A stretch of 33,281 bases of DNA from Spirochaetota bacterium (GTDB taxonomy: Bacteria; Spirochaetota; Spirochaetia; Treponematales; UBA12059): the NCBI GenBank assembly GCA_029560805.1, contig JAKQKE010000064.1:1-33281 (forward strand). Reading direction: 5' to 3'. Position 1 is the stretch's first letter. Every line of letters starts with the position of its first letter. Position numbers and translations under genes: made by a program. The notes beneath the pieces are model-generated. The model was not told the DNA's origin. It saw only the letters and a list, made by a program, of their open reading frames with translations, and made no database searches. This document shows positions 14,886-21,914 of this stretch, piece by piece.

Positions 14886-17023
14886 CGCCTGAACCTCAGG
14901 ATCACGGTCGCTACGAGCGACGAGGCGAAGAACGCGATCAGCCAGGGCGAACCGCTCCTCGGCAGGGCCCAGAACGGGGGGCGGTACTCGGCGGCGACCG
15001 CCGCCGAATCGCTCGGCCGCCCCTCCATGCCGCCGTTATACACCAGGGCCACCCGAGCGATGGTCCGGCCGCGGTCCTCGACGAGGGCGGTGTACGAGCC
15101 GATCGGCAGCCTGCCCGGGGCCGCGTGGAAGTGCCCCGGGGCCACGCGCTCGAACGGCGCGTTTGCGACGACGCGGCCCGAACCGTCCGCTATGGCCGCC
15201 CATGGCTCGACGAGGTAGTCGGCGGCCAGCGTCAGCGCGAGGCCATCGGCGGTCTCGGTCACGGTGAGCGCCGGCGCGGACTCGCCGGATATGCCGTCGA
15301 GTAGCGCGTCGAGTAGCGATAGCGTTCCGGGATTCTCGAGGAACTCGCGGCCGTAGCGGCCGTAGAGGTCGCTCGCGTAGACGACGGTCGACCTGGAGCC
15401 GACGCGCCTCGTCGCCAGCAGCGGGTCGCCGGCCGCGCTCGAGTAGAAGGCCAGCGCGTCCGGCCTCGGCCCGAGCCTGGCCATGCCGTCGATATGGCCC
15501 GCGGGCCGCCCGGCCATGTCGACGACGGCGACGCGGCTCTCGGAGAACACCGTCCTCGAGACGCTCTTCCGGTCCTCGATGATCAGCGACGGCACCTCGG
15601 ACGCGTCCCTGACGCGGTAGAACCGGCCGCCGGACCCGGCGGACAGCCGCGTCAGCAGGGCCTTGTCGTACTCGCCGCCGACGGCCATCGCCGATATCGC
15701 GATGCCCGACCGGAAGGCCCTGGCCGCCAGCGCGTCGAAGTCGGCCGGCTCGGTGATGCCGTCGGAGACGACGACCAGCCGCTTCTCGGGCATGCCCGAC
15801 GCCTCGAGCGAGCCGATGGCCTCGGCGACGGCCGGAAACAGCCTCGTGCCGCCTCCGGCCCGGAGCGGCGCCAGGCTACGCTCCGCGTCGAGCCGTCCGA
15901 CCGACGCCAGCGGGTACAGCCAGCGCGCTTCCTCGTCGAACAGGATGATGCCGGCCTCGTCCGTCGCCTTGAGGTTGGCGAACAGCTCGAGGCCTATGGC
16001 CTTGGCCAGCGACAGCTTGTCCCCGTACATCGAGCCGGACACATCGAGGGCCACAGCCATCGCGACGTCGGGCAGGCGCGACAGCGCCCTCGGCGACAGG
16101 TCGACCGGCAGGAGACCCTCGATCGCCGGACAGTCGCCGGGCTTTCCTACCTCGGGCGAGTCGACCGCGACCAAGAGGCTGCCGGCGCCGCGCTCGACAT
16201 AGGTCGCTATCGCCTCGGCGACGCCTCCGTCGAGCGACGATAGGTCCGGGCCGTCGAGCACGATCAGTTCATACCGATAGATGCCGGCGCCGCCGAGTTC
16301 ATCGTAGCTCACCGTACGTACCGGGCGCAGCGCCTCGATCACGCTCCTGGCCCCCGTCCGCCGCGTGGCCAGGAGGACGCGGGGCTCGCCGGGCGAAGCG
16401 TCGGCTATTGCGACGCGAGCCGTCCTGGAGGATTCGGGCGGACCGGCCTCCAGCTCGACGACGACCGCGCCGCCCGATCCCGCGTCGGGCGAGTCAGCGG
16501 CGGTTATGGGCACGACGAGCCTGCGGTCAGGGCCGACCGCCGACGGGCCGAGCGCGGGCCGTCCGCCGATCGAGACGCGGGCCTGGCCGGCGGCGGCCGC
16601 CTCGTCGAGCAGCAGGGTCAACATGGACGGCGAGCCGTCCCCCGCGACGGACAGGGAATAGGCCTCGAGCGGCGAATCGGCGCCAGGGCGCGCGTACGCC
16701 TTGAACGCGACCGGCATGCCGGTCTTCCGGTAGTGTTCCCGCGCCGCGGCGACGTCGGCCATGGACGGAGGGGCGCCGAGCTCGACGCGAACCGTGCCGA
16801 GCTGGCCTTCGGACGCGCGGAGCGCGTCCTCGAGGCCTGCCCCCTTCGTCACGTAGTCCCGGACAGGAAGCGTGAGGCGCGGTAGGGGCATGGGAAGCCG
16901 GAGCGCGTAGGGGACGAGCGTCAGGAGGGGGAGAGCGATGACGAGCCCGAACCTTACGCGTCTCGCGGCGCCCGCCTGAGGGCCCGTGTCGTCGCCTACC
17001 TTTTCGCCCTTGTGGTTCGCCAT
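14882..17023 (-). CDS. Large VWA-domain membrane protein with glutamine-amidotransferase-like region
   Basis: This 713-residue protein is the first gene of the operon. ATG 17023 is chosen: the frame extends to a TTG at 17062, but that codon lies inside the -35 box of a good promoter. Numbering from ATG 17023, there is an N-terminal helix at about 22-42. A strand/helix region at about 215-305 (RVLLATRRTG, then 'YELIVLDGPDLSSLDGG') resembles the class I glutamine-amidotransferase-like fold without its catalytic Cys. A VWA domain spans about 320-485 with MIDAS motif DVSGSM (327-332), GGGTR and VVSDG. There is a beta-rich stretch at about 560-665 and a C-terminal helix at 693-709. The layout is that of large VWA proteins found beside MoxR genes. 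It probably faces the periplasm and is the central structural partner of the ATPase. Confidence 0.82.
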   Translation of the reverse strand: MANHKGEKVGDDTGPQAGAARRVRFGLVIALPLLTLVPYALRLPMPLPRLTLPVRDYVTKGAGLEDALRASEGQLGTVRVELGAPPSMADVAAAREHYRKTGMPVAFKAYARPGADSPLEAYSLSVAGDGSPSMLTLLLDEAAAAGQARVSIGGRPALGPSAVGPDRRLVVPITAADSPDAGSGGAVVVELEAGPPESSRTARVAIADASPGEPRVLLATRRTGARSVIEALRPVRTVSYDELGGAGIYRYELIVLDGPDLSSLDGGVAEAIATYVERGAGSLLVAVDSPEVGKPGDCPAIEGLLPVDLSPRALSRLPDVAMAVALDVSGSMYGDKLSLAKAIGLELFANLKATDEAGIILFDEEARWLYPLASVGRLDAERSLAPLRAGGGTRLFPAVAEAIGSLEASGMPEKRLVVVSDGITEPADFDALAARAFRSGIAISAMAVGGEYDKALLTRLSAGSGGRFYRVRDASEVPSLIIEDRKSVSRTVFSESRVAVVDMAGRPAGHIDGMARLGPRPDALAFYSSAAGDPLLATRRVGSRSTVVYASDLYGRYGREFLENPGTLSLLDALLDGISGESAPALTVTETADGLALTLAADYLVEPWAAIADGSGRVVANAPFERVAPGHFHAAPGRLPIGSYTALVEDRGRTIARVALVYNGGMEGRPSDSAAVAAEYRPPFWALPRSGSPWLIAFFASSLVATVILRFRR

Positions 17024-17033
17024 GGTTCGCACT

Positions 17034-17062
17034 ATTCTAATACGGTATCGGCTGGCGGACAA
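17034..17062 (-). promoter_or_regulatory. Promoter of the eight-gene VWA/MoxR operon
   Basis: On the minus strand TTGTCC (17057-17062) and TAGAAT (17034-17039) are 17 nt apart. The -10 box ends 10 nt before ATG 17023, leaving room for only a few untranslated bases and no ribosome-binding site. Confidence 0.5.
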
Positions 17063-17104
17063 CCGAAACCGCGATGCTAAAACCGATCACGAGGATGCGA
17101 TTCG

Positions 17105-17572
17105 ATGGATACGAATAGTTTGCGGCCGTTCTTCGACGCGGCCGGCTCGGTCTTCGCGCAGATGTTCGGCCTCGAGCCGGAGGCCTCGGCCCCGCGGGCC
17201 CTCGACGGGGCGGAATCCCATGACTGGGAAGTTTCCGGGCTGCTCGGCATAGCCGGCTCGTCGCAGGGCGTGCTGGCGCTCAGGTTCACCATGGCCCTCG
17301 TCGACAGGCTTCTCGAGGCCAGCGGCGTCGAGTCGCGCGACGAGCAGGACAGGCTGGCCACGGCTTCCGGCCTCGTGGCCGAGATGACGAACATCGTTGC
17401 CGGCAACGCCATCGGCGAGATCGCGGGGCAGAACCTCGAGATATCGCCCCCGGTGGTCATCAAGGGCAAGAATCATCAGATAACCTGGCCAAAGATAGCG
17501 CCGGTCGTCGCCGTCGACTTCAAGACGAGCCTCGGCGCCTTCGAGCTGGCGGTATGCTATAACGGCAAGTAG
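17105..17572 (+). CDS. cheX: CheX-family CheY-P phosphatase
   Basis: This 155-residue CheC/CheX/FliY-superfamily protein dephosphorylates CheY-P in chemotaxis. The active-site pattern E-x-x-N is visible as E93-M-T-N96 followed by GN (100-101) in 'VAEMTNIVAGNAIGE'. Only one such motif is present, as in CheX (CheC has two). The typical 'PPVVIKGK' loop follows at 115-122. Spirochaetes rely on CheX, usually in a cheA-cheW-cheX-cheY cluster, but here it stands alone between the divergent VWA operon and the his operon. It could instead serve another response regulator. GAGG lies 10 nt before the ATG, slightly far. Confidence 0.88.
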   Translation: MDTNSLRPFFDAAGSVFAQMFGLEPEASAPRALDGAESHDWEVSGLLGIAGSSQGVLALRFTMALVDRLLEASGVESRDEQDRLATASGLVAEMTNIVAGNAIGEIAGQNLEISPPVVIKGKNHQITWPKIAPVVAVDFKTSLGAFELAVCYNGK

Positions 17573-17585
17573 CCTCGATAGGCGC

Positions 17586-17615
17586 TTGACGCGGGACCTC
17601 CGTTCCGTGTAGCGT
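17586..17615 (+). promoter_or_regulatory. Promoter of the his operon leader
   Basis: TTGACG (17586-17591) and TAGCGT (17610-17615) are 18 nt apart, immediately after cheX. The -10 box ends 7 nt before the leader-peptide ATG at 17623, so transcription would begin at or next to the start codon. Confidence 0.55.
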
Positions 17616-17622
17616 ATCTCCG

Positions 17623-17706
17623 ATGAGTAACGCTCGATACGTACAGTTCTGCCATCTCCATCATCACGGCCACGCCTATGCGGTCGCGATGATCGTCATA
17701 CCCTAG
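17623..17706 (+). CDS. hisL: his operon leader peptide
   Basis: This is a 27-residue peptide, MSNARYVQFCHLHHHGHAYA followed by VAMIVIP. Five of the seven residues at 11-17 are histidine, the hallmark of a his attenuator control peptide. No ribosome-binding site precedes the ATG, which sits 7 nt after the -10 box, so it is probably translated from a leaderless mRNA. A ribosome stalled at the His codons (17653-17673) would cover the 5' arm of the hairpin at 17660-17693 and so switch the RNA to the antiterminator form. Confidence 0.88.
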   Translation: MSNARYVQFCHLHHHGHAYAVAMIVIP

Positions 17707-17767
17707 GTTCCAGTATCGGAACCGAACGGAACGATACGCCGGCCGCCCGAGGCCGGCGTTTTCGTTT
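17660..17767 (+). promoter_or_regulatory. his transcription attenuator
   Basis: All three alternative structures can be drawn. The pause hairpin pairs ATCATC (17660-17665) and CGGCC (17667-17671) with GGTCG (17682-17686) and GATGAT (17688-17693). The terminator pairs 17736-17744 with 17751-17759 around a 6-nt loop, followed by a T-rich tract to 17767. The antiterminator would pair GGTCG (17682-17686) with the CGGCC in the terminator arm (17740-17744), and ATCGT (17692-17696) with ACGAT (17731-17735). CGGCC occurs both in the His-codon region and in the terminator arm, giving the competition. A separate small hairpin (17706-17711 with 17718-17723) lies between. The logic is that of enterobacterial his attenuation. 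Confidence 0.82.
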
Positions 17768-17840
17768 CTTCGGGGCTTCCGGGCCTCCGCGAGACGGACG
17801 CGGCCGCGCGCGGCCTTCTATCTCGGAAGGAGCGAACGAC

Positions 17841-18710
17841 ATGGAACGGAAGGACGGGAAGCTGCGCCTGGCGCTGCCCAAGGGAAGGATGCAGGAGGGC
17901 GTGCTGCGCCTCCTCGCGGAGGCGGGCCTGGACATGAGGGCCGCCGAGCGGGACTACAGGCCGGCGGCCGGCCTCGACTGGCTCGACGTCAAGGTGCTCA
18001 AGCCCCAGAACATCATCGAGATGCTCGCCGCCGGCAGCCGCGACCTCGGTTTCGCCGGGGCCGACTGGGTGGCCGAGCTCGGTATGGATCTCGTCGAGGT
18101 GCTCGATACCGGTCTCGACCCGGTGCGCCTCGTCGCCGCGGCCCCCGCGGCCATGCTCGAATCGGGCCGACTGCCCGAGCGCCCTCTCGTGGTCGCCAGC
18201 GAGTACGAGGGCTTGGCTCGGCGATGGATAGCGGAGCGGGGCCTGGAGGCGGAGTTCGTGCGCTCCTACGGGGCCACCGAGGTCTTCCCTCCGGAGGACG
18301 CGGACTGCATCGTCGACAATACGGCGACCGGCTCGACGCTGCGCGCCAACGGCTTGGCCGTCGTCGACGAGGTGATGAGCTCGACGACGCGGCTCTACGC
18401 CAACAGGCGCGCGATGGACGATCCGTCCAGGCGCGATCGCGTCGAGTGGCTCGCGATGCTGTGCGCCAGCGTACTCGCCGCCCGAGGCCGCGTCATGCTC
18501 GAGGTGAACGTCGACGCCGAGCGCCTCGAAGGGCTCATAGCGATCCTGCCGGCGATGAAGGAGCCGACCGTCTCGCGCCTCTTAGGCGAGGCCGGCTACG
18601 CCGTCAAGGTGGCCGCGCCAAGGTCGTCGCTACCCGCCCTCCTGCCTGAGATCAGCGCGCGGGGCGGTACTGGCATCGTCATCACCCAGCCGTCGCAGAT
18701 AGTGCCATGA
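17841..18710 (+). CDS. hisG: ATP phosphoribosyltransferase, long form
   Basis: This 289-residue enzyme catalyses the first step of histidine synthesis, joining ATP and PRPP. The N-terminus 'LRLALPKGRM' and the PRPP-binding loop DCIVDNTATGSTL (155-167) are clear. A C-terminal regulatory ACT-like domain (about 215-289, VMLEVNVDAERL onwards and GGTGIVITQ) makes it the long, self-regulated form that does not need HisZ, so feedback inhibition by histidine is expected. AAGGAG precedes ATG 17841. It overlaps hisC by 4 bp (ATGA). Confidence 0.96.
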   Translation: MERKDGKLRLALPKGRMQEGVLRLLAEAGLDMRAAERDYRPAAGLDWLDVKVLKPQNIIEMLAAGSRDLGFAGADWVAELGMDLVEVLDTGLDPVRLVAAAPAAMLESGRLPERPLVVASEYEGLARRWIAERGLEAEFVRSYGATEVFPPEDADCIVDNTATGSTLRANGLAVVDEVMSSTTRLYANRRAMDDPSRRDRVEWLAMLCASVLAARGRVMLEVNVDAERLEGLIAILPAMKEPTVSRLLGEAGYAVKVAAPRSSLPALLPEISARGGTGIVITQPSQIVP

Positions 18711-19819
18711 CGACGACAGAGACCTCCGTCCGGCCAGAACGGCCGTCGTCGCGCTCTCCGTGGATACCGGCAAGCGCCGCCTATGAGCCGAGGCGGCCAG
18801 ACCCGCGTATCCGTTGGTTCCTCGACGCCAACGAGGGTCGGCCGTCGCCCTCGGTCGTCGCCGCGATAGGCGAGGCGCTATCGGGGGCGACGTCCGGAGT
18901 CGGCCGCTACCCGTCGTTCTACGAGCTGGAATCCGCGGTGGCGGCCGCCTGGGGCGTCGAGCCGGCGAGGGTCGTAGCTACGGCCGGCGGAGACGACGCC
19001 ATAAGCCGCGTCGTCGCGGCGCGCCTCGCGCCAGGCGCCAAGATGCTCGTCCACGAGCCGGCCTTCGAGATGTTCGGCGCCTACGCCGCTTCCAGGGGCG
19101 GCGTTACGCTCGCTCTACGTTGGATGGACGGCGAATCCTTCCCGCTGGAAGCCACCGTAGAGGCTATAGAGCGTTGCCCGTCGCTCGGGCTGGTTACCGT
19201 CGTCTCCCCGTCCAACCCCACGGGCGGGATCGTCCCCGAGGCTGACGCGTTGACTATCGCGGCCGCCTGCGCCAGGAGCGGCGCGGCCATGCTGTTCGAC
19301 GCGGCCTACGGGGAATTCGCCGAAACCGACCCGAGCGCTCGCCTGGTAGCCGAAGGCTCGGCCTACGTCGTGCGCAGCTTCTCCAAGGCCTACGGGCTAG
19401 CCGGCCTGCGCATCGGCTACGTCATAGCGCCGGACGCCCCGTCCGCCGCCTCGCTTCGCGCCTGCGGCATGCCGTACCCGAGCTCCGGCCTGGCCTGCGC
19501 GGCCGCCATCGCGGCTTTGGCCGACCGGTCCGCCATGCTATCCGCGGTCGCGACCGCGCGCGCCGAGCGAGACGCCATGGCCGCCCGCTTCCGCGCTCTC
19601 GGCGCCCGGGTCGCCGATTCAGGCGCCAACTTCGTGCTGGCGCGCGTTCGCGATCCGGCCGCCCTCGCCGCAGCGATGGCCCGCGCGGGCGTCGCCGTCA
19701 GGAGCTACGGCGGCCGAGCGGGGCTCGCTGACGCCGTCCGCGTCAGCTGCCCCTGCGACGCGAGCGGCCTGGCCGCCGTACTCGGGGCCCTGGACGGGGC
19801 CGAGGAGTATATCCGATGA
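18707..19819 (+). CDS. hisC: Histidinol-phosphate aminotransferase
   Basis: This 370-residue class I/II PLP-dependent aminotransferase converts imidazole acetol phosphate to histidinol phosphate. The PLP lysine is K227 in RSFSKAYGLAGLRIGY. NPTG (170-173) and the D198/Y201 pair in LFDAAYGE are the other cofactor contacts. Phosphate-cup residues are in 'GGDDAISRVV'. The N-terminus has about 30 extra polar residues before 'RWFLDANEGR', where family members usually begin, so a later start is possible. It is coupled to hisG and hisB by 4-bp overlaps. Confidence 0.94.
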   Translation: MTTTETSVRPERPSSRSPWIPASAAYEPRRPDPRIRWFLDANEGRPSPSVVAAIGEALSGATSGVGRYPSFYELESAVAAAWGVEPARVVATAGGDDAISRVVAARLAPGAKMLVHEPAFEMFGAYAASRGGVTLALRWMDGESFPLEATVEAIERCPSLGLVTVVSPSNPTGGIVPEADALTIAAACARSGAAMLFDAAYGEFAETDPSARLVAEGSAYVVRSFSKAYGLAGLRIGYVIAPDAPSAASLRACGMPYPSSGLACAAAIAALADRSAMLSAVATARAERDAMAARFRALGARVADSGANFVLARVRDPAALAAAMARAGVAVRSYGGRAGLADAVRVSCPCDASGLAAVLGALDGAEEYIR

Positions 19820-20418
19820 ACGATACCCGAAGTCCTCGCGCCGCGGTCGTCGAGCGGCGCACCAAAGAGACGGACGTACGGGTCGAGCTTACGCTCGCGT
19901 CTGGCCCGGTCGACGTGCGTACCGGCGTCGGCTTCCTCGACCACCTCCTATCGAGCCTCGCGTTCCACGGCGGACTCAGCCTGTCCTTACGCTGCGACGG
20001 CGACATCGGGGTCGACGACCACCACAGCGCCGAGGACTGCGCGCTGGCGCTCGGCTCGGCGCTCAAGGACGCGCTGGGCGACAAGGTCGGCATACGCCGA
20101 TTCGGTTCGGCCTTCGCGCCGCTCGACGAATCGCTGGCGCGCGCCGTCGTCGACCTGTCGGGCCGGCCCTGCGCCGTCGTCGACCTCGGCCTGACCCGCG
20201 AGGCCCTCGGCGGCCTGGCCTGCGAGAACGTCGCCCATGTCGTGGCGAGCCTCGCGAACGCCGCCATGGCGACGATACACCTGGACGTGCTACGCGGCTC
20301 GAACGACCACCACCGGGCCGAGGCGGCCTTCAAGGCGCTCGCCTTGGCCCTGCGCGAGGCCATAGCGCTCGACGGCACGTACGGAGCCGCCGTACCGAGC
20401 GCCAAGGGGGCCCTATGA
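19816..20418 (+). CDS. hisB: Imidazoleglycerol-phosphate dehydratase (monofunctional)
   Basis: This 200-residue enzyme has all family blocks: TGVGFLDHLLSSLAFHGG, 'GVDDHHSAEDCALALGSAL' and 'RFGSAFAPLDESLARAVVDLSGRP'. The second metal-binding repeat 'GSNDHHRAEAAFKALALALR' and a final 'SAKGAL' (usually GTKG) follow. It carries no HAD-type histidinol-phosphate phosphatase domain, unlike the bifunctional HisB of E. coli. It overlaps hisC and the hisHF fusion by 4 bp each. Confidence 0.96.
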   Translation: MNDTRSPRAAVVERRTKETDVRVELTLASGPVDVRTGVGFLDHLLSSLAFHGGLSLSLRCDGDIGVDDHHSAEDCALALGSALKDALGDKVGIRRFGSAFAPLDESLARAVVDLSGRPCAVVDLGLTREALGGLACENVAHVVASLANAAMATIHLDVLRGSNDHHRAEAAFKALALALREAIALDGTYGAAVPSAKGAL

Positions 20419-21914
20419 GCGCCGCCTTAGGACAAGACGTCATCATCGTCGACACGGGACGGTCGAACGCGGCCAGCCTGGCCGCCGCTCTCGAGCGGGT
20501 GGGCGCTAGGCCGAGGCTGAGCACCGATCCCGCGGCCGTCCGGGTCGCTTCTTTCGCGGTGCTACCCGGCGTCGGGGCCTTCGGCGCCGTCATGGACCGG
20601 CTGCGCGCCATGGGCGTAGTCGAGGCGCTCAAGGAACGAGTCGAGCTCGGCCTACCGACGCTCGGCGCCTGCCTGGGCATGCAGCTGTTCTTCGGCTCCA
20701 GCGAGGAGTCGCCTGGCGCCGTGGGCATTGGCGCGCTTCCCGGCGCCATCACCGCGTTCGGGCCCGGCGTCCGCTCGCCGCAGTTCGGTTGGAACCGCCT
20801 GTCGCCACCGGAGCCTTCAGTCGGCGGTCTGCTGGCTGGTGCAGAAGCGCTCGGCGGAAGGGCCGCGTGCGCCTATTTCGCCAACTCCTACAAACTCGAC
20901 GAGGCGCCCGTCGGCTGGGCCTCCGCGACCGCGTACTACGGCGCGCCGTTCGTCGCGGCAATGGCGCGCGGCCCCGTGTTGCTCTGCCAGTTCCACCCCG
21001 AATTGTCCGGGGCCTGGGGCCAGGCCCTGCTCGAGCGCTGGCTGGTCGCGGGAGGCGCTCCAGCGAGCGCTCCGACCGAGTCGTCATCGATCACGGCGGA
21101 ACCGAGTATGGCGGAGCCCGGCACGGTACCGAGGCGGGGAACCCTGCCGAGGATCATTCCATGCCTCGACGTGGTCGGGGGCCGCGTCGTCAAGGGCGTA
21201 CGCTTCGAGGAGCTGCGCGACTCGGGCGACCCAGCGGAGCTGGCGGCGCGCTACGAGGCGTCGGGAGCCGACGAGATCGTCCTGCTCGACATAAGCGCGG
21301 GCCTCGAAGGGCGCGAAACCGCGGCGGAGACCGTGCGGGCCGTCAGGCGGAGGATAGGCATACCCCTGTGCGTCGGAGGCGGCGTCAGGAGTCTCGCCGA
21401 CGCTGAGCGCGTGCTCGCCGCCGGCGCCGACAAGGTCGCCCTCAACTCCAGGGGCTATCGCGACCCGGGTCTCTTGACGGCGATCGCGCGCGAGTTCGGC
21501 CGCCAGTGCTGCGTCGCCGCGGTTGATGCGACGAGGCGCGGCCGGTCGTCCGGCGTCGCGCTTGACGGCGCGCCCGTCGTCGTGCTGGACGCGGGCCGGA
21601 CAGAGACGGCTACCCCGGTAACGGACTGGATACGCCGGGCCGTCGACGCCGGGGCCGGCGAGCTTCTTTTGACGAGCCGTGACCGAGACGGCACCCGCTC
21701 AGGCTACGACCTCGAGCTCCTGCATTCGGCCTGCGCCGCCGCGCCCGGAACCCCGGTGATAGCGTCGGGCGGAGCGGCCAGCCCGGAGCAGATACTGGAA
21801 GGCCTACAGGCCGGAGCCGACGCGGCGCTGCTCGCCGGCGCCCTGCACGACGGCTCGTTGACAATTGCCGCGATCAAGGACTACATGCGCCGCGAGGGCG
21901 CGGAGGTACGCTGA
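20415..21914 (+). CDS. hisHF: HisH-HisF fusion: imidazole glycerol phosphate synthase
   Basis: This single 499-residue protein carries both halves of IGP synthase. Residues 1-212 are the HisH glutaminase: oxyanion loop PGVGAFG (51-57), nucleophile C86 in GACLGMQ, and H194/E196 in CQFHPELSG. A Pro/Ser/Glu-rich linker (about 213-244) joins the HisF cyclase barrel (245-499), with D252 in PCLDVVGG, K260, D371 in AAVDATR, 'LLTSRDRDGTRSG' and 'ASGGAAS'. Fusion is standard in fungi and plants (HIS7) but uncommon in bacteria, where two proteins are normal. It would channel ammonia within one chain. An internal ATG at 21108 in the linker could give a separate HisF, but no strong ribosome-binding site supports it. 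Confidence 0.95.
   Translation: MSAALGQDVIIVDTGRSNAASLAAALERVGARPRLSTDPAAVRVASFAVLPGVGAFGAVMDRLRAMGVVEALKERVELGLPTLGACLGMQLFFGSSEESPGAVGIGALPGAITAFGPGVRSPQFGWNRLSPPEPSVGGLLAGAEALGGRAACAYFANSYKLDEAPVGWASATAYYGAPFVAAMARGPVLLCQFHPELSGAWGQALLERWLVAGGAPASAPTESSSITAEPSMAEPGTVPRRGTLPRIIPCLDVVGGRVVKGVRFEELRDSGDPAELAARYEASGADEIVLLDISAGLEGRETAAETVRAVRRRIGIPLCVGGGVRSLADAERVLAAGADKVALNSRGYRDPGLLTAIAREFGRQCCVAAVDATRRGRSSGVALDGAPVVVLDAGRTETATPVTDWIRRAVDAGAGELLLTSRDRDGTRSGYDLELLHSACAAAPGTPVIASGGAASPEQILEGLQAGADAALLAGALHDGSLTIAAIKDYMRREGAEVR

Noticed and set aside
17023-17062. TTG at 17062 as start of the large VWA protein
   Set aside because: The TTG is part of the -35 box of the likely promoter, and the extra 13 residues are basic and not family-like.
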